Part shown: in pieces, positions 1 to 8,574 of the stretch
Numbering within the stretch: position 1 is the stretch's first letter
How the letters are laid out: the number at the start of each line of letters is the position of its first letter
Source: Gimesia algae
GTDB lineage: Bacteria > Planctomycetota > Planctomycetia > Planctomycetales > Planctomycetaceae
NCBI RefSeq assembly: GCF_007746795.1
Contig: NZ_CP036343.1
Location: forward strand, 1,430,531-1,494,530
Length of the DNA stretch: 64,000 nt
Direction of reading: 5' to 3'
Translations under genes and position numbers: made by a program
The notes under the pieces: model-generated
What the model was told of the DNA's origin: nothing
Databases searched by the model: none
The model's input: only the letters and a program-made list of their open reading frames with translations

Positions 1-462
1 AAAGAATTTAACGCACTGATTAAACAAGATCCAGATTATTTCTTTTACATAATTGACCGGGCTTACTGTCATAGTTCAAAAGGAAAATACGATTTAGCAA
101 TTCAAGATTATCAGGAAGTAATCCACCAACGTCCCGATTCACCTCACGGACATAACGGAGTTTCCTGGATTCGATCCACTTGTCCTGACCCACAATATCG
201 AGATGGCAATGCCGCTGTTGAATCAGGGAAAAAAGCATGTGAACTGTCTCGATGGAGGAACCCTGAATACCTTGACACGCTGGCAGCCGCTTATGCTGAA
301 AATAATGACTTCGAGCAATCAATCAAATATCAAAAAAGAGCAATACAACTATCCGATGGCGATTCAAGCAGGGAAGAGTTCGAATCACGACTGAAACTCT
401 ATCAGGCTGGTAAACCCTACCACCAAACTCCAGCAGAAATTCAACTACCGAAACCTGAATAG
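1..462 (+). CDS. TPR-repeat protein, C-terminal part (5' end outside window)
   Basis: The reading frame is open from base 1 and ends at TAG 460-462, giving 153 residues without a start, so the gene begins upstream of the window. The visible part has helical repeats of tetratricopeptide type: residues about 14-45 (YFFYIIDRAYCHSSKGKYDL) and about 96-125 (LDTLAAAYAENNDFEQSIKY) have the A/Y/G spacing of TPR helices. The tail after residue 135 is polar and proline-rich. TPRs bind other proteins, and no catalytic part is visible, so the function cannot be assigned. Many planctomycete TPR proteins of this form are attached to kinase or secretion domains located upstream, but that part is not in view here. 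Confidence 0.75.
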   Translation, partial: KEFNALIKQDPDYFFYIIDRAYCHSSKGKYDLAIQDYQEVIHQRPDSPHGHNGVSWIRSTCPDPQYRDGNAAVESGKKACELSRWRNPEYLDTLAAAYAENNDFEQSIKYQKRAIQLSDGDSSREEFESRLKLYQAGKPYHQTPAEIQLPKPE

Positions 463-539
463 CAAAACCCTAGATAGAATCGTTTTTCCTTATTGTTGTG
501 ATTGTCTTAAATTTTCACATCGTATCAGGACTTACACCA

Positions 540-1274
540 ATGTTCGATTTCGCAACTCCCACGATCCACGAAATTGCTCCGGATGTGTTTCGGATTGGCT
601 GTTATGCGCAGGGGCTGGATCTGCAGTTTAATTATTTTCTGGTCCGCGATGACGCGCCGCTGCTGTTTACGACCGGGTATAAGTCCAGCTTTCCGCTGGT
701 ACACAAAGCGGTCGCGCAGGTGATGGATCCGGCGGACCTGCGGTATATCGCCTTCAGTCATTTTGAGTCGGATGAATGCGGGGCGCTCAACCAGTGGCTC
801 GAAGTCGCTCCCGACGCAGTGCCGGTCTGCAGCCTGGTCTCGGCGATGGTCAATATCAATGACTTCGCCATCCGGCCGCCCAAAGGCATGGTCGACGGCG
901 AACTGCTCAACACGGGCAGACATCAATACCGCTTTTGCTCGACCGCGCAACTGCCGCACGGCTGGGATGCGGGGCTCCTGTATGAAGAGACGCAAGGCAC
1001 GCTGTTCTGTTCCGACCTGTTTCACCAGGGAGGCAACCCCGACGCGCTCACCGAAAGTGATCTGTCAGAACAGGTGCTGGCCGCAATGCAGCAGATGCAG
1101 GCGGGACCGCTGGCCGACTACATCCCCTACACAAAACAGACCGACCGGATACTCAACCGCCTGGCAGACCTCAAACCCAAAACGCTCGCCGTCATGCACG
1201 GCTCCAGTTTCACCGGCAACGGCGAACAGGCCTTCCGGGATCTGTCGACCGCGATGAAAACTGTTTTCGATTGA
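540..1274 (+). CDS. MBL-fold metallo-hydrolase of the ODP (flavo-diiron oxygen-reductase-like) type
   Basis: A 244-residue protein with the metallo-beta-lactamase fold in its oxygen-binding diiron (ODP) version. The metal motif reads SHFESDECGAL, which is the H-x-E-x-D pattern of flavo-diiron proteins rather than the HxHxDH of hydrolases. Further candidate ligands are H in LPHGWD, D/H in CSDLFHQGG and H in VMHGSSF near the C-terminus. No flavodoxin domain follows, so the protein is shorter than true flavodiiron NO/O2 reductases. ATG 540 is preferred to GTG 498 because AGGA at 527-530 lies 9 bases upstream and because the family fold starts soon after. Role by inference: redox sensing or O2/NO chemistry with an external partner. 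The fold assignment is fairly safe; the substrate is unknown. Confidence 0.75.
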   Translation: MFDFATPTIHEIAPDVFRIGCYAQGLDLQFNYFLVRDDAPLLFTTGYKSSFPLVHKAVAQVMDPADLRYIAFSHFESDECGALNQWLEVAPDAVPVCSLVSAMVNINDFAIRPPKGMVDGELLNTGRHQYRFCSTAQLPHGWDAGLLYEETQGTLFCSDLFHQGGNPDALTESDLSEQVLAAMQQMQAGPLADYIPYTKQTDRILNRLADLKPKTLAVMHGSSFTGNGEQAFRDLSTAMKTVFD

Positions 1275-1594
1275 GAGCGCTCAAACGGATTTTGCGACCA
1301 CGAAAAACACGTAATATCACGAAACGAGCTTTGTTTACCTTCCCATACTATATTTGAAAGAATCCCAGCCTCTCAGTCCTGGCGAGAGTCGCTTGAACCG
1401 CGACTAACGCCGAAAGGCTGATCTTGTTTACGGTAATCCCCCCCCGCTCAATGTCGACCGCAGGCTGTCTCCATTAGCCGAAGGGCATTAGCCCCGGTTT
1501 TCGTCCAGTCCATTTTTGACAGCCCATCCTGATTGTTTCTTTTTAAGACAAATCCGCACCCAGAAGTAACATCGGGACGCGTTCGAAAATAACC
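1275..1594. other. Intergenic gap between convergent genes
   Basis: This 320-bp stretch separates the ends of two convergent genes. Its only clear content is the long stem-loop at 1366-1420, listed separately. No open frame, promoter pair or tRNA-like fold was seen in the rest. Confidence 0.6.
1366..1420. other. Long interrupted stem-loop (structured element)
   Basis: Three nested complementary segments form one 55-base hairpin: CAGCCT (1366-1371) with AGGCTG (1415-1420), GGCG (1381-1384) with CGCC (1408-1411), and AGTCGC (1387-1392) with GCGACT (1400-1405), closed by the loop TTGAACC. A small AG/AA internal loop separates the upper two stems. It lies between convergent genes and has no T-run on either side, so it is not a standard intrinsic terminator. 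It could be a bidirectional transcript-end structure, a REP-like repeat or a small structured RNA. The pairing is seen directly; the function is unknown. Confidence 0.5.
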
Positions 1595-2668
1595 CTATTT
1601 CACCTTCGCGAACTGCTTCTGAAAGAACTCCAGCATTGCCTGGGGGGAGGCGCCGCTTTTGTTGTCGCCGGTGTAGACGAAGACGTTTTCGATACCCAGC
1701 TCATTCATTTTCTTGACCAGGTCGCGGCCGAAGTTGGGGTGATGAATGCCCTGGCCGGGCCGCGCATTGGCGGGCAGGGGGCCGTCGGCTTCGCTGTAGA
1801 TCATGTACAATGCCGGATCGTCTTTGGTCAGATGCGTAATGGCAGACGACTCATCGTAGCGTTTCTGCTGTTCCGCCGTCGGGTTCAATGCTTCTTCGGC
1901 AGTCGTCACGCCATACGCTTTGAAGATGGAAGGATGCTCCCAGGCCCGTCCCCCCACCAGGGCTTTGATTTTAATCGGATCGTAGGTGCTCTGACCGCCG
2001 ATCGTGCCGATGGCCTGGATGCGGGTGGACTCGCGTTCGACAGGGTCCTGACTGTCCGGGTCTGCCAGATCATCGTGAAAGCCAATCCACATAGAAATCC
2101 CCGCGCCGGCAGAACCGCCATAACAGGCAACCCGTTTCTTGTCGATGTTCCACTCCTTCGCTTTACTCCGCAGAAACTGCACGGCACGGGCACCGTCACG
2201 CTGAGGCTCGGGGAGCAGGATGTCTTCGCCGTCAATAAAGCGATAGTGAATCGCAGCCACACTCATCCCCGCATTATGATAATTCTGGATCAGCCGCGGA
2301 TTCATTTTTTTGCTGCCGCCTACGAAACCGCCACCATGAATGTAAATCACGAGCGGGGTCGGCGTATCTGATTCCGCCTGATAAAAGTCCAGCACGTTCC
2401 GTTCGTGTTTACCATACTTCACATTTGCATGTGTCGGCTCTGCGACAGCCGCCCGATTTTTCTGTCGCTTTTCGCGATATTCCAGCACCTCGTCCCGCGT
2501 CAGTTTCCCATCCTTATTTTTGTCGGCTTCGGGAAATCGCTTCAACAGTTTCTGCAACCGTGCATCCGCTGAGGGCTTTTCATCGGCCCAACCAGGACAC
2601 GAAACCGCGATCACAGTACACAACACAAGCAGACGAACACCAGCATGTTTCAGGGAGATACGTGTCAT
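1595..2668 (-). CDS. Secreted alpha/beta-hydrolase (esterase) with N-terminal EF-hand
   Basis: A 357-residue exported hydrolase. The start at 2668 (MTRISLKHAG) gives a clear signal peptide ending near CPGWADE; a longer frame to 2728 adds an unlikely leader. Residues about 47-60 contain one EF-hand calcium loop (DKNKDGKLTRDE). The hydrolase domain follows, with the oxyanion motif HGGGF and the nucleophile elbow GGSAGAG (GxSxG), as in the BD-FAE/esterase-lipase family. Planctomycetes often put an EF-hand in front of secreted enzymes. Likely role: hydrolysis of ester groups on polymers outside the cytoplasm, with calcium aiding stability. It converges on the ODP-type gene and is probably monocistronic. 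The substrate cannot be told from sequence. Confidence 0.8.
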   Translation of the reverse strand: MTRISLKHAGVRLLVLCTVIAVSCPGWADEKPSADARLQKLLKRFPEADKNKDGKLTRDEVLEYREKRQKNRAAVAEPTHANVKYGKHERNVLDFYQAESDTPTPLVIYIHGGGFVGGSKKMNPRLIQNYHNAGMSVAAIHYRFIDGEDILLPEPQRDGARAVQFLRSKAKEWNIDKKRVACYGGSAGAGISMWIGFHDDLADPDSQDPVERESTRIQAIGTIGGQSTYDPIKIKALVGGRAWEHPSIFKAYGVTTAEEALNPTAEQQKRYDESSAITHLTKDDPALYMIYSEADGPLPANARPGQGIHHPNFGRDLVKKMNELGIENVFVYTGDNKSGASPQAMLEFFQKQFAKVK

Positions 2669-2761
2669 TGTATTGCTCTTTTTCCAGATTGACTTCAGAG
2701 TTGAAAAATAACCGCCCGTTGAGTCCACACTTTGATCAAATCGGCGTCATCCACCATTTAA

Positions 2762-3484
2762 TCAGAAGAGGGGCAGCCCCGCTACCAGTTTTTCGCGAAT
2801 GGGTTCAAATTTTGGATGTCCCAATAATCCCGGAAAACCGCCACATTCCAGAATTGATGTCCGCAGATAACCTAATAAATCCAGTGGATAAGCAGGGGCA
2901 CTCTCCGGAACCCGCTTTCCGGACCAGGAAAAAAAGACCACCTCTGCCAGCCAGCCTTCTCCCCGCAGACCATAGGGATCGCCTCCGGAAATATCGTCTT
3001 TGTGATATCCATCAGGGGCAAACGAATAGAGGAATTCCGAAACAGCATTGTCTGACTGACAGGCTTCGAAATCTTCCAGGGTATAATCCAGCCACTCCTG
3101 ACTACAGGCATCGACATAGACACCATCGCAGAATCCGTGTGCTCCTTCGATTCCCAGTCGGCCCCAGAATTCACAATGCGAGTAGTCGTCCACATCAATG
3201 AAAGAGATCCCGCCCAGAGTCCGCCACAATAGTTTGAGGACAATCGGAACCTCGCGTTGCGTCACTGCTTCAACGCGAGCGATACGCAATTCCTGATCTG
3301 TTTCGGGCTCCAGGATTAACGATGTCACCGGATAGCCGAGTTCCGCCAGGCGAACTTCCAGTATCTCCAGCGTCCGGCGGCATTGCGTTAGCGACTGATC
3401 TACCAGATGAGCCAGCAAAGCAGCATCCTCGCGGGCAGCCGCATACTTCTGATGCCAGAGTCTGATTTCAGCAACCAATGCCAT
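2762..3484 (-). CDS. Hypothetical protein, 240 aa
   Basis: A cytoplasmic-looking protein with no signal peptide or membrane segment. ATG 3484 (MALVAEIRLW) is preferred to TTG 3496 because a GAGAA site lies just upstream of the ATG. Residues about 10-55 look like an amphipathic helical region. The rest is acidic and rich in W, D and Y, with a central block (GGISFIDVDDYSHCEFWG) and a C-terminal block about leucine/proline. I do not recognise the family. The strand and spacing (93 bases upstream of the esterase start) allow co-transcription with the esterase, but nothing else links them. Confidence 0.65.
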   Translation of the reverse strand: MALVAEIRLWHQKYAAAREDAALLAHLVDQSLTQCRRTLEILEVRLAELGYPVTSLILEPETDQELRIARVEAVTQREVPIVLKLLWRTLGGISFIDVDDYSHCEFWGRLGIEGAHGFCDGVYVDACSQEWLDYTLEDFEACQSDNAVSEFLYSFAPDGYHKDDISGGDPYGLRGEGWLAEVVFFSWSGKRVPESAPAYPLDLLGYLRTSILECGGFPGLLGHPKFEPIREKLVAGLPLF

Positions 3485-3717
3485 ATCATTTCTCAATATA
3501 ATTCAGCAAGTAAATAAAACACAGTATACGCTACTACATTAACCATCGTTTCTGAACCCAGCGAGTCACAGAGGCTATCGGAATCTACTGGAAACTGATT
3601 CAGAATACCGGAAAAGCCCTGACTCCCGCCTGCACGCCCTGCTAGAATGGCAGGTGTCATCTTTTATCTGCGGGCCGCAATTTTCTGACAGCCTCTCGGG
3701 GCGGAAAGCGTTGATTG

Positions 3718-5148
3718 ATGAAAGGCCTCTCTCTCATTTCAATTCACACAACTCTCTTTCACAGTGCGTTGAGCTTCATTCTGCTACTGTCTTTCTGCAC
3801 GGCTGGTTTCGCTCAGACCAACAATGGGGGCAATAATAACGGCGGCAATAATCAGAACGGCAACAACCAGCAGAACGCGGGCGGCATTACCATTGATGCG
3901 GACGGCGTAATCACCGCGCCCTTTCGGGTGACGCAGAACAGCAGCCAGTTAAATCAACGGCGTCTGCAGGCGCTCGCCGCTGAAGCACTGCCAGCCGATG
4001 TGAATCACAAGTCGGAATTGCGTAAAATCTCACTAGTCGAACTGGAAAAGGTTTGCCAGGAGTGGAAAGCTAAGAATGAGCCTCTGCCTCCCGAGATTTT
4101 GTATCTGGCGGGGTTAACACGGATTGACTATTTGTTTGTCGATCGTGAGCATAATGATCTGATCATTGCCGGTCCCGCGGAAGGCTTCGCCGCCAATGCG
4201 CAGAACCGGATTGTCGGCGTCGAATCAGGTCGACCTCCGCTTCGACTGGATGATCTGGTCGTCGCGTTTCAGTCCCAGGATCGCGGGTTGATCACCGGCT
4301 GTTCGTTCGATGCAAAGCCCGACAACCTGGCGAAGATGAATGAATATATTCGGCGTACGAATAACGCGTCCTCAGCGGCGACTGCTACAGTTCGCTTCAA
4401 AACCATGGCGCAGATCCTGGGTATGCAGGATGTCTCCGTAACCGGTGTCCCCGCCGGCTCGCATTATGCCCGCATCCTCGTCGAAGCCGACTACATGCTC
4501 AAACGAATTTCCATCGGCCTCGAACCCTCGGGAATTCGCGAAATCAAAAGTCATCTGGCAACGCTCCGAGGCGGAGGGAACAGCACGCAGCGCTGGTGGT
4601 TTACGCCTCTATACGATGCCTTCACGACCACAGTCGACCGGGATGCATTTCAGTTCTCCGGGCAGCGACTGCAGATGATGTCGCAGGAAGAATTCGTGAA
4701 CTCAGCAGGACAACGCACTGATGCCGCCCAGACGCGGGTTTCGACCACGAAGTATGCCCAGCAGTTTACAAAACACTTTGCGAAGCTGGCCGACCTGCAC
4801 CCCACGTTCGCCGAACTGCAGTCGATTACCGACCTGACAGTGCTGGCAGCGCTCATCCGCCGGGAACGACTGGACGAACAGATCGACTGGCGGCACTCCT
4901 TATTTTCGTCAGTTTCTAATTACCTGGTCCCCGAGGGTAATATTCCGAAACAGGTTCCCACGGCGATGAATTATAAAAAAGCAGGGCGGTTGATGATCTG
5001 CCTGGTCGGCGGGGGTGTGACGATCAATGCCCGGAAGGTTTTGAAGCAGACCGAGTTTCAGTTGAGCCGTGATATGTCACTGGAAGAGAAACTATCTACT
5101 GTCAGTAAACGGGAATCACAGCAGCCCGCACGCTGGTGGTGGGATTGA
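3718..5148 (+). CDS. DUF1598-type secreted planctomycete protein
   Basis: A 476-residue exported protein. It begins at ATG 3718 with GGAAAG about 11 bases upstream; the TTG just before it is less likely. A signal peptide runs to about residue 33 (CTAGFAQ). It is followed by a short low-complexity Asn/Gly run and then a large domain of the DUF1598 type known mainly from planctomycetes. Visible marks are the conserved GPAEGF, GRPPLRLDDLV, the turn between residues about 225 and 265 (QDVSVTGVPAGSHYARILVEADY), and the C-terminal VGGGVTINARKVL. No catalytic motif is known for the family. Its location outside the cytoplasm follows from the signal peptide. The downstream sulfatase lies on the same strand 139 bases later. 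Confidence 0.75.
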   Translation: MKGLSLISIHTTLFHSALSFILLLSFCTAGFAQTNNGGNNNGGNNQNGNNQQNAGGITIDADGVITAPFRVTQNSSQLNQRRLQALAAEALPADVNHKSELRKISLVELEKVCQEWKAKNEPLPPEILYLAGLTRIDYLFVDREHNDLIIAGPAEGFAANAQNRIVGVESGRPPLRLDDLVVAFQSQDRGLITGCSFDAKPDNLAKMNEYIRRTNNASSAATATVRFKTMAQILGMQDVSVTGVPAGSHYARILVEADYMLKRISIGLEPSGIREIKSHLATLRGGGNSTQRWWFTPLYDAFTTTVDRDAFQFSGQRLQMMSQEEFVNSAGQRTDAAQTRVSTTKYAQQFTKHFAKLADLHPTFAELQSITDLTVLAALIRRERLDEQIDWRHSLFSSVSNYLVPEGNIPKQVPTAMNYKKAGRLMICLVGGGVTINARKVLKQTEFQLSRDMSLEEKLSTVSKRESQQPARWWWD

Positions 5149-5287
5149 CTGTGCAATGCCGATTCGGTCTACTGGAATGAATCCGGTTGAAAACTAAGTG
5201 GAAGTCCGCCCCTGTTTTTTCACAGTCGGGCAAGCCGACCGTGCCACCCGACGCTCTAATCTGATCATCGAGGACATTGATTTCATC

Positions 5288-7087
5288 ATGAGACGCACGC
5301 TCCTTCTGAATTTGGCCCTGCTATTTGTATTAACGCTGATCTTGAGTAGTGGTTCGTTCCTGCAGGCGGCGGAACGTCCCAACGTGTTGTTGATCATGAC
5401 CGACGACCAGGGCTGGGGGGATGTCCGCTCGCATGACAATCCACTGATCGAAACGCCTCAACAGGATCTGTTGGCGTCACAGGGTGCACAGTTCGAACGG
5501 TTCTATGTCTCACCCGTCTGTGCCCCCACTCGATCGTCATTGCTGACAGGTCGCTACAGTCTGCGAACTGGCGTGCATGGCGTGACGCGTGGCTTTGAAA
5601 ACATGCGCGCCGAAGAAACCACGATCGCCGAAATGTTTAAAGCCGCCGGCTACAAAACAGGGGCCTTCGGCAAATGGCATAACGGCCGACATTATCCCAT
5701 GCATCCCAACGGGCAGGGCTTCGACGAGTTCTTCGGTTTCTGTGGCGGTCACTGGAACCGTTATTTCGATACGAATCTGGAACACAATAAACAGCCGATA
5801 GAAACAGAAGGTTATATCACTGATGTACTGACCAACCACGCGATTGATTTCATCAAACAAAACAAAGACCAGCCCTTCTTCTGCTATGTCCCTTATAATG
5901 CACCACATTCTCCCTGGATCGTTCCCGAAAAGTACTGGAACAAGTACGCGGACAAAGGTCTGGATGACAAAGCTCGCTGTGCCTATGCGATGGTGGAAAG
6001 TGTGGACGACAATCTGGGACGGCTGATGCAGACGCTGGATGACCTGAAACTGGCCGACAACACAATCGTCCTGTTTCTGACAGACAACGGCCCCAACAGC
6101 AACCGCTATAACGGCAACATGCGGGGACGTAAAGGATCAATCCACGAAGGTGGGATTCGGGTCCCGTTGTTTGTCCGCTATCCAGGGAAGATCCAAGCAG
6201 GGACAGTCGTCAAGCCGATCGCCGCCCACATTGATATCCTGCCGACCCTGCTCGAATTATGCAGCGTGGAAAAAACATCCGATCAGCCGCTGGATGGCAA
6301 GAGCCTGGTGCCGCTGCTGACCAAGGACGGAGTGGCAGACTGGCCACAGCGCAAGCTGTTCTCGGATCGGCTGTTTCGCAATTCGATTCCGGGTACGGAA
6401 CTGCCCAACGGTTCCGTGCGCACCGATCGCTGGCGGGCCGCGTACGAGCGAGGGAAATGGAGTCTGTATGACATGCAGGCCGACCCGTCTCAAAAACAGA
6501 ACGTGGCGAAAGCGCATCCTGCCGTGATGAAGGAATTGAGTGCCGCCTATGCTGACTGGTTCAAGGATGTCTCGCAGGCAGGGTTCGAGCCGATTCCGAT
6601 TCCCGTAGGGCATCCCAAAGAGAAATTCACATCGCTGCCAGCGAATGAAGCGTTTCTCTCTCCGGAAGCAGGCCAGGGGATCAATTACAGTGGCAAAGGA
6701 CATAATGGCTACGCCAACAGCTGGATTGAAGACTGGACCAATCCCAGTGCATCCGCTGTCTGGCATCTGGATGTACTGCAGCCGGGCACATATGAAGTCA
6801 CGCTGAAATATACGTGCCGTGCTGAAGACATTGGTTGTGAAGTGCAGGCACAAGTCAACGGTCAAAAGTTGAACGCGACGATTTCCCAGCCACACGACCC
6901 GCCGAAAATTGGAAATCAGGATCGCGTTGAACAGTCGGACAATTACATGAGTAAAGACTGGGCGAAGATCAAACTGGGAACAGTCACCTTGAAAAAAGGA
7001 GACTGCGATCTCACGCTGACAGGAGTCAAAAAAACAGGCTCCGAACTGCTTGACGTGAAGGGGTTCGAGCTTAAACGCGTGCAGTAA
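5288..7087 (+). CDS. Secreted formylglycine-dependent sulfatase with C-terminal carbohydrate-binding-like domain
   Basis: A 599-residue sulfatase. The start at ATG 5288 (MRRTLLLN) gives a signal peptide ending at LQAAE; the longer frame to 5198 adds a non-signal leader. The alkaline-phosphatase-superfamily metal site begins with MTDDQGWGD. The active-site motif C78-A-P-T-R82 carries the cysteine that is converted to formylglycine. Other conserved points are FGKWH and TDNGPN. Residues about 445-599 form a beta-rich extension (GTYEVTLKYTCRAEDIGCE onward) that resembles the carbohydrate-binding tails of planctomycete sulfatases. Likely role: desulfation of algal polysaccharide outside the cytoplasm. 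Its last 17 bases overlap the convergent hemG gene. Confidence 0.88.
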   Translation: MRRTLLLNLALLFVLTLILSSGSFLQAAERPNVLLIMTDDQGWGDVRSHDNPLIETPQQDLLASQGAQFERFYVSPVCAPTRSSLLTGRYSLRTGVHGVTRGFENMRAEETTIAEMFKAAGYKTGAFGKWHNGRHYPMHPNGQGFDEFFGFCGGHWNRYFDTNLEHNKQPIETEGYITDVLTNHAIDFIKQNKDQPFFCYVPYNAPHSPWIVPEKYWNKYADKGLDDKARCAYAMVESVDDNLGRLMQTLDDLKLADNTIVLFLTDNGPNSNRYNGNMRGRKGSIHEGGIRVPLFVRYPGKIQAGTVVKPIAAHIDILPTLLELCSVEKTSDQPLDGKSLVPLLTKDGVADWPQRKLFSDRLFRNSIPGTELPNGSVRTDRWRAAYERGKWSLYDMQADPSQKQNVAKAHPAVMKELSAAYADWFKDVSQAGFEPIPIPVGHPKEKFTSLPANEAFLSPEAGQGINYSGKGHNGYANSWIEDWTNPSASAVWHLDVLQPGTYEVTLKYTCRAEDIGCEVQAQVNGQKLNATISQPHDPPKIGNQDRVEQSDNYMSKDWAKIKLGTVTLKKGDCDLTLTGVKKTGSELLDVKGFELKRVQ

Positions 7088-8534
7088 GCTCGGCCATCAT
7101 TCTCGCCGCGGCCAGTTCAGCACTCTGGATGCAGTCGGGAATACCAACCCCTCGATATGCGTTACCCGCCAGTTCCAGTCCCGACAATCCCACGGTAGCC
7201 TGTTCGATTCGTTCGACCAGTTGCAGGTGTCCCAGATGATATTGCGGCATCGACTGGTTATGGCGAAGCAGTTTTGAATAAACCGGCTCACCGGAAACGC
7301 CGAGGATGTCAGTCAACTCGCGATTGACGATCGCGTTCAATTCATCGTCCGAGTGTTCCAGCAGTTCAGGCTGCATCGCACCGCCCACAAATGTTCGCAG
7401 CTGCACACAGCCTTCCGGCGCGCGTCCGGGAAATTTACGACTGGAAAAGGCAACTGCGAAAATCTTCCGCTGCTCGACAGCAGGAATGACCAGACCAAAC
7501 GCTTTCAGAGGATGCTTAATGTTCTCCAGACGATGCACGCTAACCTGAATTGCCGTCGACGCGTATTCAATCTGCTTGAGCAGTTCTGAAAGCACAGGAG
7601 CGTATGACGCCAGCATCTGCCCCGCCTGTGGTGCTGCTGTGGTAAGCAAAACAGCGTCGAAATGTTGCGTCTGTGACTTATCTGCAGATTCAAATGTCAG
7701 ATCATATCCCGCATCAGCGGCAGCGACCTGAGTTACTCGATGGTCGTAAAGAATTGTTCCGCCCGAGGAAACCCGCTCGGCGAGCGTGCAGATCAATGTC
7801 TGCATCCCCTTCTTGAACGCTGCGAACAGCCCGTATCGTGCTCCGGTGGCGTCAGCTGATTTGGACGCTCGCTTCTGTTTACGAATCGCCTTAATCAGGC
7901 TGCGGTGATCGCGTTCCATATCAAGGAAGCGGGGCAGCGTCGCCCGCAGACTCAGCTTCTCTGGATCGGAAGTATAAATGCCAGCGACCAGAGGTTGAAT
8001 CAGTCGCGTTAATGCTTCCTTGCCAAAGCGACGCGTGACAAACTCAGCAAGACTTTCGTCGTCTGTGTCTAAACCTGTTTCACTCGTGCGACGGGGTACA
8101 AAGTATTCGAGCCCCATCCGCAATTTCCCGGATGGGCTCAAAAGAGGAGTCTTCAGCATGGGAAGAATCCGTGAGGGGGTCATCAGTTCAAAACCCAGTG
8201 GTACGGGGACCGGTGTCCCGTCTTTGAGGATCAGGGCGCCGCGGTACTGCTGATTGGTGGAAATCAATTGATCTTCGAGTCCCAGTCGCTGGCAGAGTTC
8301 GATGGCCGCAGGCTTGTTAGTGATAAACATATCCGCGCCGGTATCGATCAGGTAACCCTCCTGATTGATGGTGCCAATCCAGCCACCGGCCTCCGGCTGT
8401 GATTCGAACAGGGTGACTTCGACTGGCTGATTATTTTCATCCGCCAGTTCCTGCAGACGAAACGCAGCGGACAGACCGGTAATTCCGCCACCAACCACTG
8501 CGATTCGTTTTGCGGGTGATGAAGACTGATTCAT
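7071..8534 (-). CDS. hemG: Protoporphyrinogen oxidase (HemG/HemY type)
   Basis: A 487-residue FAD enzyme that oxidises (copro)porphyrinogen in late heme synthesis. The N-terminus has the dinucleotide fold GGGITGLSAAF (residues about 15-25) followed by an acidic strand end (TLFESQPEAGG). The C-terminus has the family-typical GLELAGNAYRGVGIPDCI block, which closes the FAD site. Length matches the HemY/PPOX family. It is the last gene of a minus-strand set hemD-hemE-hemG, 40 bases after hemE, so it is probably in one operon with them. Whether it works on protoporphyrinogen or coproporphyrinogen cannot be decided here. Its 3' end overlaps the convergent sulfatase gene by 17 bases. Confidence 0.92.
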   Translation of the reverse strand: MNQSSSPAKRIAVVGGGITGLSAAFRLQELADENNQPVEVTLFESQPEAGGWIGTINQEGYLIDTGADMFITNKPAAIELCQRLGLEDQLISTNQQYRGALILKDGTPVPVPLGFELMTPSRILPMLKTPLLSPSGKLRMGLEYFVPRRTSETGLDTDDESLAEFVTRRFGKEALTRLIQPLVAGIYTSDPEKLSLRATLPRFLDMERDHRSLIKAIRKQKRASKSADATGARYGLFAAFKKGMQTLICTLAERVSSGGTILYDHRVTQVAAADAGYDLTFESADKSQTQHFDAVLLTTAAPQAGQMLASYAPVLSELLKQIEYASTAIQVSVHRLENIKHPLKAFGLVIPAVEQRKIFAVAFSSRKFPGRAPEGCVQLRTFVGGAMQPELLEHSDDELNAIVNRELTDILGVSGEPVYSKLLRHNQSMPQYHLGHLQLVERIEQATVGLSGLELAGNAYRGVGIPDCIQSAELAAARMMAELTARV

Positions 8535-8574
8535 AACGGACTCGATTTAAATATGGGATGTCGCAGGCGGCAGA

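Noticed and set aside
1366-1420. Possible integron attC site
   Set aside because: The GACTAAC part is near the R-box pattern, but the second base does not fit, no matching partner box was found, and there is no integrase or cassette array.
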